From Lineus longissimus (lineage: Eukaryota; Nemertea; Pilidiophora; Heteronemertea; Lineidae): 64,000 bases of DNA. Positions 34,940 through 47,699 of the stretch are shown here, piece by piece (positions within the stretch are counted from its first letter, which is position 1; the number at the start of each line of letters is the position of its first letter). The translations under genes were made by a program, and so were the position numbers. Below the pieces are notes generated by a model that made no database searches, was not told the origin of the DNA, and saw nothing but the letters and a program-made list of their open reading frames with translations. The stretch lies in assembly GCF_910592395.1 (NCBI RefSeq), contig NC_088323.1:3844001-3908000 (forward strand). The letters run 5' to 3'.

Positions 34940-35971
34940 TCAAAACACCCGAGTTATAACAGACTCTGCACTATCAACACTAGGCCGTCGTCGGTTCCAA
35001 AGGTTCAGACAAGTCCTGAAGGCGAATTTCATCTCTTCTTGAAAACTCTTGTTTCGAATAGAAAGAATCAGTGGATTCAGAAAATGAGAGAACTGATAGA
35101 CGGTCATCGTGATGATCTCCAAAATCGAATAAAATGGTTCATGTGCCGCATCTCCGACAATAGGACGCATGAGCTGAACAGTTATGAAAGGCCACCAACA
35201 GATGCAGAATGCAATCACAATGAAACATATTGTAGGTGTAGCTTTTTTGTTCCTGATGCCAGGCTCAGAACATACTTGCACAGCCATTTTATGGATCTTC
35301 CAGTAACACCACACGATGATGAAGGTTCCAGGTACAAATCCGCAAATGACGAAAAACATCATGTATGTGAAATAATTTAGGCCCGCTTTGCAAACCGGCG
35401 CACATCGCCGTATTTTCAAGCCATTTCCTAACGATCCTACAGTCACCCCGTAATCCGCCCAGCCGAAGAATGGAGGAATTGTTATCGCGATCGAATACAC
35501 CCAAACAAATATGGCAAGCGACGCCATCTTCTTTTTCGACCATTTTGTCATGTGATGTAGCGGAGCCGCGCATGCGTAGTAACGGTCCAAACTCACCAAT
35601 GCCAAAGCCATGATCGTTTGTATTGCAAAGGTGTTGTACGCTAGAGTGAAAAGTTGGCAATCTAGTTTGGTAAATTGTTTCCTGTTAGATATGGTTGTAA
35701 CAAAATTTAGGAGTGCCATGATGACGTCACCGATTCCGAGACTGACTATGAAAATATAACTCGGGTTGTGAAGAGACTTTCGTTTCGCCACAGTAAAGAA
35801 TAAAATTGCGTTTAGAATCAGCGAAAGCAAAAAGTTGCCAAAGTTGATAAAATATAAAGTTATTTCCCACCAGTCATACCCGGCGTTGAAAGGTAGTGAA
35901 ATGTCCGTTGTATCGTTGTCAGTTTCGTTTAGAGAAGTATTGATGTTCATTGCAAAATCAAAAGATGACAT
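34940..35971 (-). CDS. Intronless class A (rhodopsin-like) GPCR, orphan
   Basis: A single exon encodes 343 residues with seven hydrophobic segments, at roughly 36-60, 72-95, 105-128, 148-168, 200-222, 247-268 and 283-305. N-terminal sequons (NTS, NET, NDTT) fit an extracellular N terminus. Conserved class A residues are Asn54, Asp82 and Cys105 with an ECL2 cysteine, plus DRY at 129-131 and CWWP in TM6. TM7 has NPLIL (299-303) instead of NPxxY. The opsin retinal-lysine position appears to be Gln293, so this is not a photopigment. It could be an amine, peptide or purine type receptor; the ligand is unknown. Acts at the plasma membrane through G proteins. It converges on PLAT-PAN gene B, with stop codons about 320 bases apart. 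Confidence 0.88.
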   Translation of the reverse strand: MSSFDFAMNINTSLNETDNDTTDISLPFNAGYDWWEITLYFINFGNFLLSLILNAILFFTVAKRKSLHNPSYIFIVSLGIGDVIMALLNFVTTISNRKQFTKLDCQLFTLAYNTFAIQTIMALALVSLDRYYACAAPLHHMTKWSKKKMASLAIFVWVYSIAITIPPFFGWADYGVTVGSLGNGLKIRRCAPVCKAGLNYFTYMMFFVICGFVPGTFIIVWCYWKIHKMAVQVCSEPGIRNKKATPTICFIVIAFCICWWPFITVQLMRPIVGDAAHEPFYSILEIITMTVYQFSHFLNPLILSIRNKSFQEEMKFAFRTCLNLWNRRRPSVDSAESVITRVF

Positions 35972-38174
35972 TACTGCACCTTACCCTAAGTGTACTGTAT
36001 TTAACACTCTTTTTAACATATTAGCACTCAATTCTACTCTCAGAGACAAGGCATTGTCGTAGACAGACAGAGTTTTCACAAAATTGCTAATTTTGGAAAA
36101 ATGGCTCCTGAATGTACATGTATATGTAGTATGACAAACGTTTTACCTCAGATTACAGTTTTTCTTGCCGACGATATTGATATTCGTTTGTTTATTATCA
36201 AGCTCCCTGCAGTGCGGGAAATGCAAAAGTTGGTCGGATGTGAAACATGCTTATAGTATCCAACAGATCCAGTTGGTTGGGAGAAAACACCTTGAAGTCC
36301 CTATCCGTAATTAATTACGAGTAACTCGATCTTGAAATGTGCTGGTATCTCCTACGTAACCGTACGTTACGAAAAATTACAATCGACAAGCAAAGTCAGT
36401 TTGTATAATTGATGAAAATTCGCGGTAGTATCTTCTAGAATGAAACTGGTTCTAATCCAACTGAATCGTCGAAAAACAAATGAAGTCCGCGAGACTTTGC
36501 TGAACGAAAGCACTGTCATTGACATTAGTTATTCAGTCCTGTGGAGAGGGTTCCAATCATGATTAACATTTTTAAAACCGAAGCACTGTCATTCAAATTA
36601 GTTCCATAATAAGCGTTATTCCAGCGGAGACTGTTCCAATTATTATTGACTATTCAAAAATCACATCATCTTGTCTCGGGAAGTACGGCGAATGACAATC
36701 ACCCGCGTTATCAAGTCCGTGCACGTACTAGATGGTACACTGACGTTAATAGGGACATGCACCAAAGTATGGGCGACTCATTGCATACCACTATACTGCA
36801 AACATTCATTCATTTGAAGCACGAGCGACACGAAAACTATTAGATATGTGGACTGGTATTGCCTACGGAACATCTGAGTTGATTTCTAGCAAACAAACCC
36901 GGACAATAAATATTGTTGATTGTGATACAGATGTTGTAAGTCCATCCTGTTCAGTGTTACTGTCACGAACCCAAAAATGTGTACGTGATTTGCAAACACA
37001 GAAGAAGGTGTCAAGAACCAATAAATGTCGAAATTAGCTTATTGGGTCTGCAATGTCCACTTAACCAGGGAAGTATTATGATAATACAACTTTGAGTTGC
37101 TGTAACTTTTTACAATAACACTGTGTATGTGTTCGATGATGACGGTTGGAATTTTCAGATTTCTCAGGAACGGAATTCTTGTCGAATTTCTTGGAAGTTG
37201 GGTCATGCATGCGTCATAGTGTTTTGCGCTTGATTTTTGTTAATGTGGCATCAATATTGATATCATATCAATAACATCAATACCCATTTTTTGGAGGGAG
37301 AATATGCGAATTACATCAAACATGTAGACATTCTCCCGTGAATCAGAAGGCGTGTACAAGTCGCCGCTACACGTAAACACACGACGATGCCGTTCGCGTA
37401 TGCGTGCAAAAACATCATATTTTGTTGGAATGTAGACGCGTTCATTGCTCTTATTGCAGCAACAAGACGGATGCCGGCATTAGTAAATGTTTAGACTTTG
37501 AACAAAACCAACACAAAATATTACAAAACAGATACATCTATAATTAAGGTATTGTTGTATTTTAGCCACATATAAATAATTTAGTACATGTATTTACAAA
37601 TTGACTAGACATTCCACAAAAAAGCAAACACATTAACTATGTTTCTGACAAAAAACGCCTTCAAGAATTTTCAAACGAAGTTGAGAAATATTGCAGGTAA
37701 TAGTGCGAATCCAACGTCAGTTACCGCCATCCATGAATCATCTGACGTATCCGTATTTCAAAATCATTTCCAGAAAAGTCAGTTATTTCAGTCAACAAAC
37801 TCATTCTAAATGTAATTACACAACACTTGCCATTTTTTAAAGCCAACAAGGTCATTTTGAATGTGATTTCAGAAAACTTAACAACTTCTTCAGCCAACAA
37901 AGTCATTTGAAATGTGATTACGACACAAACCTGCCAATTCAACTTTTTCAGCCAACAAAGTATTTTGGAATGTGATTACGACACAAACCTGCCAATTTTT
38001 TCAGCCAACAAAGTATTTTGGAATGTGATTACGACACAAACCTGCCAATTTTTTCAGCCAACAAATTATTTTGGAATGTGTTTACGACACAAACCTGCCA
38101 ATTTTTTTTCAGCCAACAAAGTATTTTGGAATGTGATTGCAGAAAACTTGCCATTGTTTTCAGCAATTTTCCGA
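35972..38174. other. GPCR upstream region and Fer2 3' flank; tandem repeat
   Basis: No exon recognised between the GPCR start and the end of the bHLH gene. The right end is a tandem repeat at 37790-38165. The remainder is AT-rich unique sequence. Confidence 0.45.
37790..38165. repeat. 51-58 bp tandem repeat, seven copies
   Basis: Copies begin with AGCCAACAA (or a variant) at 37790, 37841, 37892, 37950, 38003, 38056 and 38111. The unit continues GTATTTTGGAATGTGATTAC, then GACACAAACCTGCCAATTTT. Later copies are more alike than the first two. The array ends ten bases short of the stop codon of the bHLH gene, so it would form the start of that gene's 3' UTR. Confidence 0.85.
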
Positions 38175-39996
38175 TCACGAGTTGCTGTATCCTGCCGGGT
38201 TTCCGCGTCGCTTTACACCCAGACATTCCCACTTGATCCACGAAAGTCGAGCTGTCAAATCTGAAAAAACGAAAACAAGTACTTCTTTTTTAAAAATCAA
38301 CCTTGATTTTCGCCCATATAATAACTTGACATACGCAGCTTTTATCTGCCGTGTCTGTATCTTTATTTACTGGTCGTTAGATTTGCATTGATTATGCAAT
38401 AAATAATGATATGAACCAGATTTTGAATATAAAAGCGGAATAATGATATAGCATTAACATTGATTTTGTGGTCCAATTACATGCGCATAATCATGAATAC
38501 AATTTGTAGTGCCACGAATTTATCGTACATAAAATTCAATTCACGCACATGCACATGCAAAAATATAAAAAGCGCGACTTTGTCAAAGTATGTTTTCTTC
38601 GATCCCAGATGTATCTTTTCTAAAACAATGATTTGTATGTTAGGATTGCTTAATATTTTCAAGTCCTGTTAGATCGTTAAGTTTTTACAAGCATGGATTT
38701 CTAAATTTTTTCGGACGAAATTTTCGGTTGGATTTCTATATACAAGGCCTTTTTTAAAATTCTCCGAATTTCAGTAGTTTTAAAAAATTATTTCGAGTAA
38801 GAGATGCTGGTTTCCGAATTTTTTACCAGTCCGAAATTTTAAACATGAAATTAAATCAAATAATACAAAATTTTTGTTATTTCAAATGTAAATGTTGGGT
38901 CGGTATTGGTTTTAGTATCTTTTGGCATGAGTTATACAAACAAAATAGAGTAGAGATGGATGCCGAATCTTATGGGAAACAGTGGGTCAACGAATCTACA
39001 TGTAACGCGACAATGGTTTGACCTCTGAGAAAGGATTTCAAAGTACAATACGGTGTATATAATAAAATGTATTTTAACTTTCAGGGTGAAGTTGTTCAAT
39101 GTTTTTAACTTGGGTATCTTACACGTAACTTGGCGTTAAATTATATGGATTTATTAAAGGAGATAGCGCAAGATGTATATAAGTAACACAAGCCAAGCGT
39201 TGGTGACAAAACTTATTTTTGAACAACCAGACCCAAAAGTTTATTTAAAAATCCATAAGCGACGACGTTTTAAGTACATGTATAGTAAAATAACATAGTA
39301 TGAGTTAAATATTTACTTACCACTCGTGTTCCATTCTGCCGTCTCCTTCGTTCCGTTTTTCATCGAGTTTTCGATAAACTGAACTGGGTCCCGTCCAGAC
39401 ATCAAAATATCCCTCAACAATGCAATGTAAGCAATCGCCAGTCTCAAAGTGTCAATTTTTGACAGCCTTTTCTCGTAAGGAAACGTTGGAACGTGGTACC
39501 GTAGTTCTTCAAACGCCGAATTAATACTCAACATGCGTTTTCTTTCACGAATATTTGCCGCATGACGTTCTATTCTATATCCACCCGGTCCAAGAATGTA
39601 TTGTCCATTTTCGTCGGTTTGGTACTCTATTTCTCCCTGGCCTTCTGCACTCGGGTATGAGGGTCCGCCCTGACCGTATGCGCACGACGGCGCGTCGAAG
39701 TTTCCTCCGTCTTCGGGGTACGGGTACATGTTTGAGTGTGTGTAGTCTGTCCGTGGTGCGTTCTCCTTCTGAAGCGGGTAATATCCTTCTTGCTGGTGGC
39801 AGTAGCCCCCGCCAAAAATACCATCAGTCATGTTCTTGTCACCTTGTCCCGAACAGCCGCGCCGAGAAAAATAACGCGAGTTTTCTTGACTGTAGAATAC
39901 AAGTTCACTCTCGAAATCCTCTTCAAGTTGGCGGAAGCGAGACCTGTCAGAGGCAGGGTGTTCCTGGATATTTATACCCCAGCGGAATTCTTTCAT
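38175..39996 (-). CDS. Fer2/Ptf1a-group bHLH transcription factor, two exons
   Basis: Exon 1 is 39321-39996 and exon 2 is 38175-38260, joined in phase 1 (gtaagt donor, ttttttcag acceptor), giving 253 residues. The bHLH (about 142-197) has a basic region [12 protein letters not shown], helix 1 [13 protein letters not shown], loop [10 protein letters not shown] and helix 2 [18 protein letters not shown], the signature of the Ptf1a/Fer group. Exon 2 adds [16 protein letters not shown], which matches my memory of Fer2 tails. The N-terminal half is Tyr/Gly/Glu-rich and probably disordered. It should bind E-boxes as a heterodimer with an E protein, in neural or endodermal cell specification. The start is the first ATG; the frame stays open upstream with no other ATG, so an upstream coding exon is not excluded. 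Fer2 is favoured over Ptf1a, but this needs a tree. Confidence 0.85.
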
Positions 39997-41519
39997 AGCT
40001 AAGAAGATGTCACTTTCAAATGACGTTATCCAATTAGCAGCCAATTGGTCGGGGTAACCCTCGTCCCCACGTGCGAATCGGCGGCTGCAGACCACAGCGG
40101 GTAGCCACTTGAGCTCGTGCGTACTTCGGAAAGGTTAGCCATCCGTAGAAGCGCCTGCCACGGGTTAGATTTTTGTTTGGATTCTTGAGTTCAGTTTAAA
40201 CGTAGTAAAATTTAGTATTTTTTCCAACCTAAAGTAAGCAAAAAAGCAAGCGAAAATGAACTTTATTCAGCGTTCTGTTTGCATTGTATTCAATGAAAAG
40301 GGCGTGACGTTTCATGAGAACTGAAATCACATTGATTTGGATAATCAGAATCGAATCATTAGTAACAAGTTGATGATACAGGCCAAAACACCACTTTCTT
40401 TGTGATTTCTGAGAAGTTGACTTTCTCGAACATCCGGTTTTTACTTCACACACTTCTTATTCTCAAGAAGAACTCATCTTGACCCTCAATGTATTGACAT
40501 TGCTAAGCTTTACAAACAACGCGCGTCAATACGGAGGCAATACCACTGGATGTTCAGTCTGGATGACATTGTCCAGCAGCTCACTTGTTGGTCATAGGAT
40601 TGGAGCAAAATACCTCCAAGATGCACTCCGTCGTCAATCTGAAAATCGACCAAAAGTTTTTTTGGGGAGGGGCAGGGACAATTTTGTCTGTTTTCTGCTG
40701 AAATATGAGATTTGTGGCTTTTAGTTCCAATGATAGCCTATAAATCATCTTAACCAAATCCCTGCTGGGGACGGGATTCTGTCGTCTGCGCCGGATTAGT
40801 TACCAAGGGAAGAACGAATCAATCTGTTTACATAGAATCCTGACAAGACCTCGCTCCTCGAGGACAATACCGGATCTTACGTAGCTTCAGGGCGGCCACT
40901 TCAGATGCAAGGCACTTAATTTTACGTAAGGTTTTACCAGAGATTTCGGTGCACCTGCATGCGATAGGTAATTTTTCTCCGGTGCTATCTTCGGCAGTCA
41001 TGCTCAAAGACAATCCCGGGAGGCCCGAAGGCGGGGAAGCGATCAGGTCAGTTGCTACTACCTCTACTTCGGCAGGAGCGAGGTGGACATCAACATCAGA
41101 AGCCGACCTCTGGTTATTGAAAACGGTTTCTCACGTCGGTGTCGAGATCGTAAAATCTAACACGAGAAAGATAGATGTATTTTCCAGTTGAATGCCTGGT
41201 TACCAGGGTTAAACGCCGCTATCAAAATACGCAGCGGCCATACACCGGGCAAACCGACCCTAAATCACTTAACTGTCGTTTAGTATGCAGGCGAGAAATA
41301 GACGCATGAAAAATAATTAAAACATAATCAAAAATGATTAAAACTTTGGCACCACAAATGAGGTATGTTGAAAATAATGGCGCGAGCTTGACCATCACGT
41401 GATTTGCACGTGGCCTGACGTCGTCTGCTCCCAAAAGCTGTGAAGTGACAATTAAAATAGAAATAAAAAACAAAACTGACTTTCAAGTCGTTCCATTCCA
41501 GGACAGTTAGTCGAAACAT

Positions 41520-41948
41520 TTAACAGTTGGACGCCTGATTTCAACGCGTGGTGGTCGATCTCGCGCACGCGATAACAAACGAGAATTGTATGATCTCGTG
41601 ACTAACTTGATCGCACGATATGTTGGCGATATCAGTAAGTTATTCAGGAGTTCATTATCAGATTCCGCAACGGTTGGTTCAATTGTTAAAGCTTTGACAC
41701 GGTCTTTGGCACATCATTTAGGCCAAGGCAAGGGAAATGCTCCGGGACGAAGTTACCAAAATTTATGGATACATTTCGCGATCACTTTAAGCACACTGGC
41801 CTTTGAAAAAACTGCGTTTGACCCCAGCGAGTATTCTGTAATTCGAATTGCCCTTGACGTGGTTGGTGGGGACGCCGAGGTATCAAGGAAGAAACGTAAA
41901 CTTAAAAAGTACAAGATAACACTGTTACAGCGAAAGCTATTTTTCTGA
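41520..41948 (+). other. Unassigned open reading frame of about 142 codons
   Basis: The frame is open from about 41520 to the stop at 41948 and has no ATG near its start. It reads LIARYVGDISKLFRSSLSDS, then SYQNLWIHFAITLSTLAFEK, and ends with a Lys/Arg-rich tail. I recognise no family. It could be an exon, a transposon scrap or chance. Confidence 0.2.
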
Positions 41949-44900
41949 AAGTGTTTTCTGTAAGGTTTGTATCACAATTGCTTGTGAAATCTTCGACCTA
42001 TGTCAGAAATTCTTCTAACTCTTCCAGATACTAGCTTATTTTGTAATCTTTTAATGGCACTGTGGTTAAGAATTTTTTTTCCTGAAACAATAATCTTGTT
42101 GTGGCCTTTACTCCAGCACATCCTCCCTCCACCGTCGTTCGGCACTCAGCAGACAATGCCCCCACAATCTGGCCCACGTCAACGGCGATCAGGGAACAAT
42201 TAAAGCGCCGTCATCCCAGCAAGGCACTCAATGGACACCGCTGCCTGATGCGTGTGCCAGCTAATTAAAAGTTCGTCGCAGCCGTAAAAGTTCTAACAAG
42301 TTTGCGGAGGTATGAGAGACAAGGAGCAGGTCGAAGCATCGGAGCGCGAAGTTCATGCGCTGGGGGGCGCCCGACGACCTGCAAGACACCGTCAAAGCAG
42401 CTCCCCGGCTAACAGGGCAGCAGTCCCCTTAAGTTTACCAAATGAAACGTGATTGACGTTTTGTCCTGGAAAACTAACAAGTACAATTACTTTTTTCCTA
42501 TTTTCTCTCGTTTTTCATTTTTTGATTTATGACTTTTGTACAATTTTTTTGGCGTCTTTTCGCTTGTTTGATATCTCTAAAGAACCGTTTGATGCTTTGC
42601 AGTTAACAGCCATCGCATTACAACAAAAAAGTGGGTCTTCATCTTTTGACACGTAGTATGGTGACGGATATGGTTCTATTGCGGCTATGGCCGTCGACTC
42701 AGAGTTGTCTCCTGACGATTTATCCTTGGACATTTCAAACTTTTACACCGACTCTACGAATATTGGCATTTTCATCCATTAGAAAGGTATGAAAGTCATT
42801 GATCCGAGCGACCACCGACTCAACGAGTCAACAAATACGTCTCCATGAGATCATCAAGAACCAGAACGAAGAAAGTCCCAACTTCCGGAGGCGCTTCCCG
42901 GAGCGTGTCAGCGGATGCATGAACAGGTCCAAATACACCCCATTGTCCCCCGATGAATAAAACCACGGAAACTATTTTAGCCGGGCAGTGTCATCCTGCT
43001 CTGAGCACCTCTTCACCGCTTCGCTGCGACGCCAAGGAGAGACGCGTGTCAGGGTATTATTTTCCCCTTAGGTCGCGACACCTTCCTTTTGTGCTTCTTT
43101 ACCCGACGCGGATTGTTTTGACCCTTTAACAAGGCGTACAACCCTTCTTGATACAGGAAATGGTCTCTTAGGTCCCCCGGCAGCTGAAAATCCCGGCTGA
43201 AAATGTTACGTTGTAACCGAAAGAGGACTCAGAGGAAAATTTTTTACTGGTCTCGTTCAAAGGAAATCTAAAATTGATACCTCGAGGTGATGATTCCCGC
43301 CTTCTTTTACTTGTAGCTTCGCAGAGGCTATTTCCTGGCCATGCGTTACCGAGATGGACGGCTTTTCAAGTGGCTTTGAAGCGCTCCCGATCTCAACGAC
43401 CAACGCCGTTAAAGTGAAAAGGCGATCTGAGGCCTTGTTCACATAAATATCACGACCTTGTCACATTTCACCTGTCTCGTGTATCTCTGCAGTGTCATAG
43501 CACCGATCCCGGGCTGGCACTTTTCTTTCTGCCGTTTATAAAAATATTACTGGCCGGGGTCACTTTCTGCACATCTATCAAATCTTTGACACGAAACAAT
43601 TTTTAAAATGATTCGATGACGTCGCCTTTAAGTCAGCACTACTTTGCCGTGATAGTGGCTTGACTCGGCTGCTACGTATCCGCACACCAAGAGTGTGGCC
43701 CGTCGTGGTATCTGCTATCAATTCAGCATTCAACAGCTGCTGGGCGCAATCACCGGCCAATCATTAGGTGAACAACACTTATAATTATGTCACAATATCT
43801 GCCATATTTGACGCAATAACTGAAGGGTGTCATCTTCCTCAGACAATGACAACAACCTCCCTCACAACAATGATAATAATCTCCTTTATAAGAATGACAA
43901 TAGGAAGAATAGTGCAATCCGCTGCAGCCGGGAGGAAACCTCCAAATCCACTTAACTGGTGTTTAATCCTGTGTTAGATAATTCAGGAACTTTATTTACT
44001 GGAACATGTACGACAACGCAAAGCCTTAACAAGCTACTCCGAATTCCGCACGGGATCAGGAGTACGAATATAGCAGAGATTCTGCGAGATTTGGTGCTGC
44101 CACGCGACCTTGTGAGAAATGTAAACAAAGTTATGATCTATTGAATTTTGCTTCACTTGTTTATTTTGTCTTTCTTAACTGATGTGGTGCGCATTCACGG
44201 TCGATAATTGAGATAGTTCTGTACTAGCAACAAAGAATAGCTCCCCCCCCCGACGAAAAGGTCGATGCTTATACTACGTGTCACTAAACCTTATACCAGT
44301 GTGGCGATTCCGATAATCAAACCGGTTAAAGGCCGCCGGAAATTTACAAAAGACTCGTTGGGATCATTCGTGGGTTGGTCAAAATCAGGAACGAAAGGAA
44401 GCGATCGGACTTCACAAGCCCACAATCATAACACATGATATGTATACCCATCATATGATGATAGTAATAATTTTCTGCCCTTCTCCCATTGACATCGTCA
44501 GTAATATGGCTGACACTGCCCAAAGCCTCTCACCACCACTAATCTCCAAGCACATCTCGCGCAAACCCAATAGCTCCAAGTTATTGTCACTTTCTCGGAA
44601 GACACAGGCAATTTGTCCTAAACAGGCGAAGACATCAACACCATCTTCCCCAGTCTCAAAGGGATAATTTAGGGCAGATCTCGGGGGGATTTATGGCTCA
44701 TTGTCGGGATATCGTTAGCGACCTAAAGTCATGAAGCTCCCTGACCCGGCCCAGGCACCCGCGGCGACAACACTGCGGACTATCAATTTCTAGCGCCTCG
44801 ACTGCTAAAATCTTCAACTCCCGCTGTGAGGTCCTTAATTGTGTTTAATAATGAGTTAATTTAGAACTAATTGTTCCTGTCCTTCGCGAAGGAAAGGGGT

Positions 44901-45632
44901 AATTAATCCTCGGTTGTCACCAACACAGGATACTGGTTGGGAGTTGTGTAAATCGTCTCGGAAACCTCACACGGGGACTGAGCGCCCGCCATTACTGTTT
45001 TGACACGTGCACATTTTGATATGACGTCTGCGCCACGTGCTCTCCACGTGACACCGGATTTGACCAATGATTCCATTTCTTGTTTGAACCATAAGTCGTC
45101 TTGAGAAGTGAAACTATAGATTCTCCTTGAGGAGAGAGCTTATTTCCAGCAGATAAGAGTGTTTCCTTTGATATTCGACCACGTGGTATTGTTGGGCGAC
45201 TGGAATTCGAGTCGCCACTTCGAAAATTTAAATGGATGTTGTTTTCGTTGTATTTTCGCTACATGAAGGAAGAGGGTTGGGGACTTCGAAACAATATACA
45301 GGTATGAAACCTCCGAACATCAAAGCCTGCAACTCTTAAAATGCATACTCTGGGGCCTTTAGAAAAAAAGTCAGACACACTCACGTAGGGGATGGGCGGA
45401 CTTCAAAGTTGAACCCACCTCTTGTCATCCTTTTTGTCCTTTTACGATTTTTACAAGTTTTATAAAATAAAAAAAAGCTACTACGTTCTGTGGCTTCTCT
45501 ACTTTTGCAAATTATTTCTACTTCGTCGATTAATCAAGAGCTTTACCATGCTATCGTGTTAAAGGAACATTACTCCCGACTATTCTTCACAAAATATGTT
45601 CTGGAGCTAAAACTATTGAACTGAATCGAGAT

Positions 45633-46021
45633 ATGTGGGTATCACAAGGAACAACGCTGTTACACCGATGGAGGGCCGCAAAAACGTTTTGGCTTGACAA
45701 ATTATATTGCATCAAGGGGAAAGCCAGGACTGCGAAGATATACCGTGAGAAATTCTATCTCGTAGACTTCTATGAACCATCAAAACATCCAGTCATCCTT
45801 AAAAATAACATAGCAGGGGATGTCACCTTGTATTACAGCGGCTTCGATTAAACTGGTACAAACAGCATCCAGTGCCGTTGCAGTGTCATCGGGTATTACA
45901 TTGGCTTCGTCAAATTCAACGCACGTGGACTCCCGGTGCCATCTTTGGCTGGCATGTTGGGAGTCGTACGGCTAGAAGATTTTGTCATTTCTATGGGTTC
46001 GAAAAACAGAATATTCGCCGT
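45633..46021 (+). other. Unassigned frame with one internal stop
   Basis: The frame runs from 45633 through a TAA at 45849-45851 and continues in the same frame to a stop at 46019-46021. The second part includes IGYYIGFVKFNARGLPVP and VVRLEDFVISMG. The two pieces in one frame with a single stop could be a degraded gene or chance; no family was recognised. Confidence 0.25.
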
Positions 46022-47699
46022 TTAATTGGTAAGACACTCTTGTTAAGTAAAGAAAGTTAATAGTGGTCAATGCAGTCTTTGTCTAATTAGATTACATCTA
46101 TGTTAATCAACGATGATGCCTCTCACGAAAAAAACACTCACAAGTATCTCTGGAACCGCGGATACAAGGGTCACTTATAATGCTCCTCACACACACCGCT
46201 CGGTAAGTGTAGTGCCTAGTGAAAGGCCCGGGAGCTCGTGATGAAGGGGTATCGGAGGAGGACGAGGCACGGTCTTTGTACCTGATAAATTACTATTATC
46301 AGTGTTAAACTGTATTCGGGACGAGCAATTTGGCCCAATGAAGCAATATGAAAAGCATCACGCTGATTCCTCTCACATAACTATGTGGACATTAACCTTA
46401 ATGAACAACAGTTACAATAATTCTTCGTAATGTTTAATATTTATTAACGGTCAATTATTACAATTGCGGTAGAAACTATATACACCATTCTGTAATACGT
46501 AATTGTAAAATGATTCAAATCTATTCCAAGAGGTAAAACAGCGTCGTTCATTCGACAAAGCAATTAATATCCAGTGTTATGGAAATGACAGGCGTCGATG
46601 AACATTGCACAACAACATTGCGTTGTCATAAGTGCATTTAGTGTGATCCTGTGTACTCATGATAAATTGCAGGATACATTGACGACTATAATATAGCATT
46701 AAAAAGAGAAATATTACGTATTTACATGTTTACTACAAAAACGGAATAAAAGGAAAACTTTTTATTTGAAAAGACTTTCCTTGGAAGACCATCACATCCA
46801 TTGTTTCTGCTGATTTTAATCCGGCCATTTTATCACGAAAAATAAAGATTTGTTGGTCTCTTCACTTCTTAACATCACATTGGCAAGCAGTAACATTACG
46901 CATCCGATAACCGCGAATCATAATTTCTGTGGAAACCAACGATTTGACATCAAACAGAAAGCGTCTTATTTTGAGCCGTTTCCATAGTAACTCCCAAAGT
47001 CTATCATCTGTTATTGACAGACGCCCATTCCTCTGTGACGTCACACTGAGCGCAGAAATCACCTTTCGGATGAGTGGTGTCTGGTGGAGACAGCTTCGAA
47101 TTGAAATCATTAGTGGCTATGAATCTATTAAAGGGGATATCGCCAATGTCTGTATTTTCATGTTCTCCAGGCAAAGTTGTCTTTTTGATACGAGTTCGTC
47201 GGCAAGACATGTGACCGTGTAACCGTAGGGTAGTACATGTGGCGACGCACAGTGGCGAGTAGGGGAACGTTTTCTATAACATTTCCAGACCTTGAAATAT
47301 CCATGCAGGGTTTGATGGTGTACCGGTCATCTCTTTCATGGATACAACGTCAGGAAGGCCTCCTACATGATGTTTCCTAGGTGAACTGTATGAAGGGAAA
47401 CCTTTGTACATGTATATACAGTGTAGGTCCGTAAAATTAATGATATTATACAAGAAGCTTTTAAAACCTAGTCGTGGTTCAGGCATATGAATAATTTAGC
47501 AATATATTGTTTAAAACCCTGACTGTTAGAAGATTCACATTGAATTTAATTTGATACAATTGTTCATGGCTTATAAACATAAACACTGAAACACCCGTCT
47601 GAAGCTGTATACAATCGGCTGAAAAAACGTTATAGATTATTTGTGATATGCAAGGACACTGAAAATTGGAAATATCAATGCCAAAAATGAAAAATGGCA

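Noticed and set aside
34883-35380. 165-codon plus-strand frame
   Set aside because: Antisense shadow of the intronless GPCR gene.
35691-35971. Opsin identity for the GPCR
   Set aside because: The TM7 lysine needed for retinal binding is absent; the aligned position is glutamine.
39555-39998. 147-codon plus-strand frame
   Set aside because: Antisense shadow of the bHLH gene's first exon.
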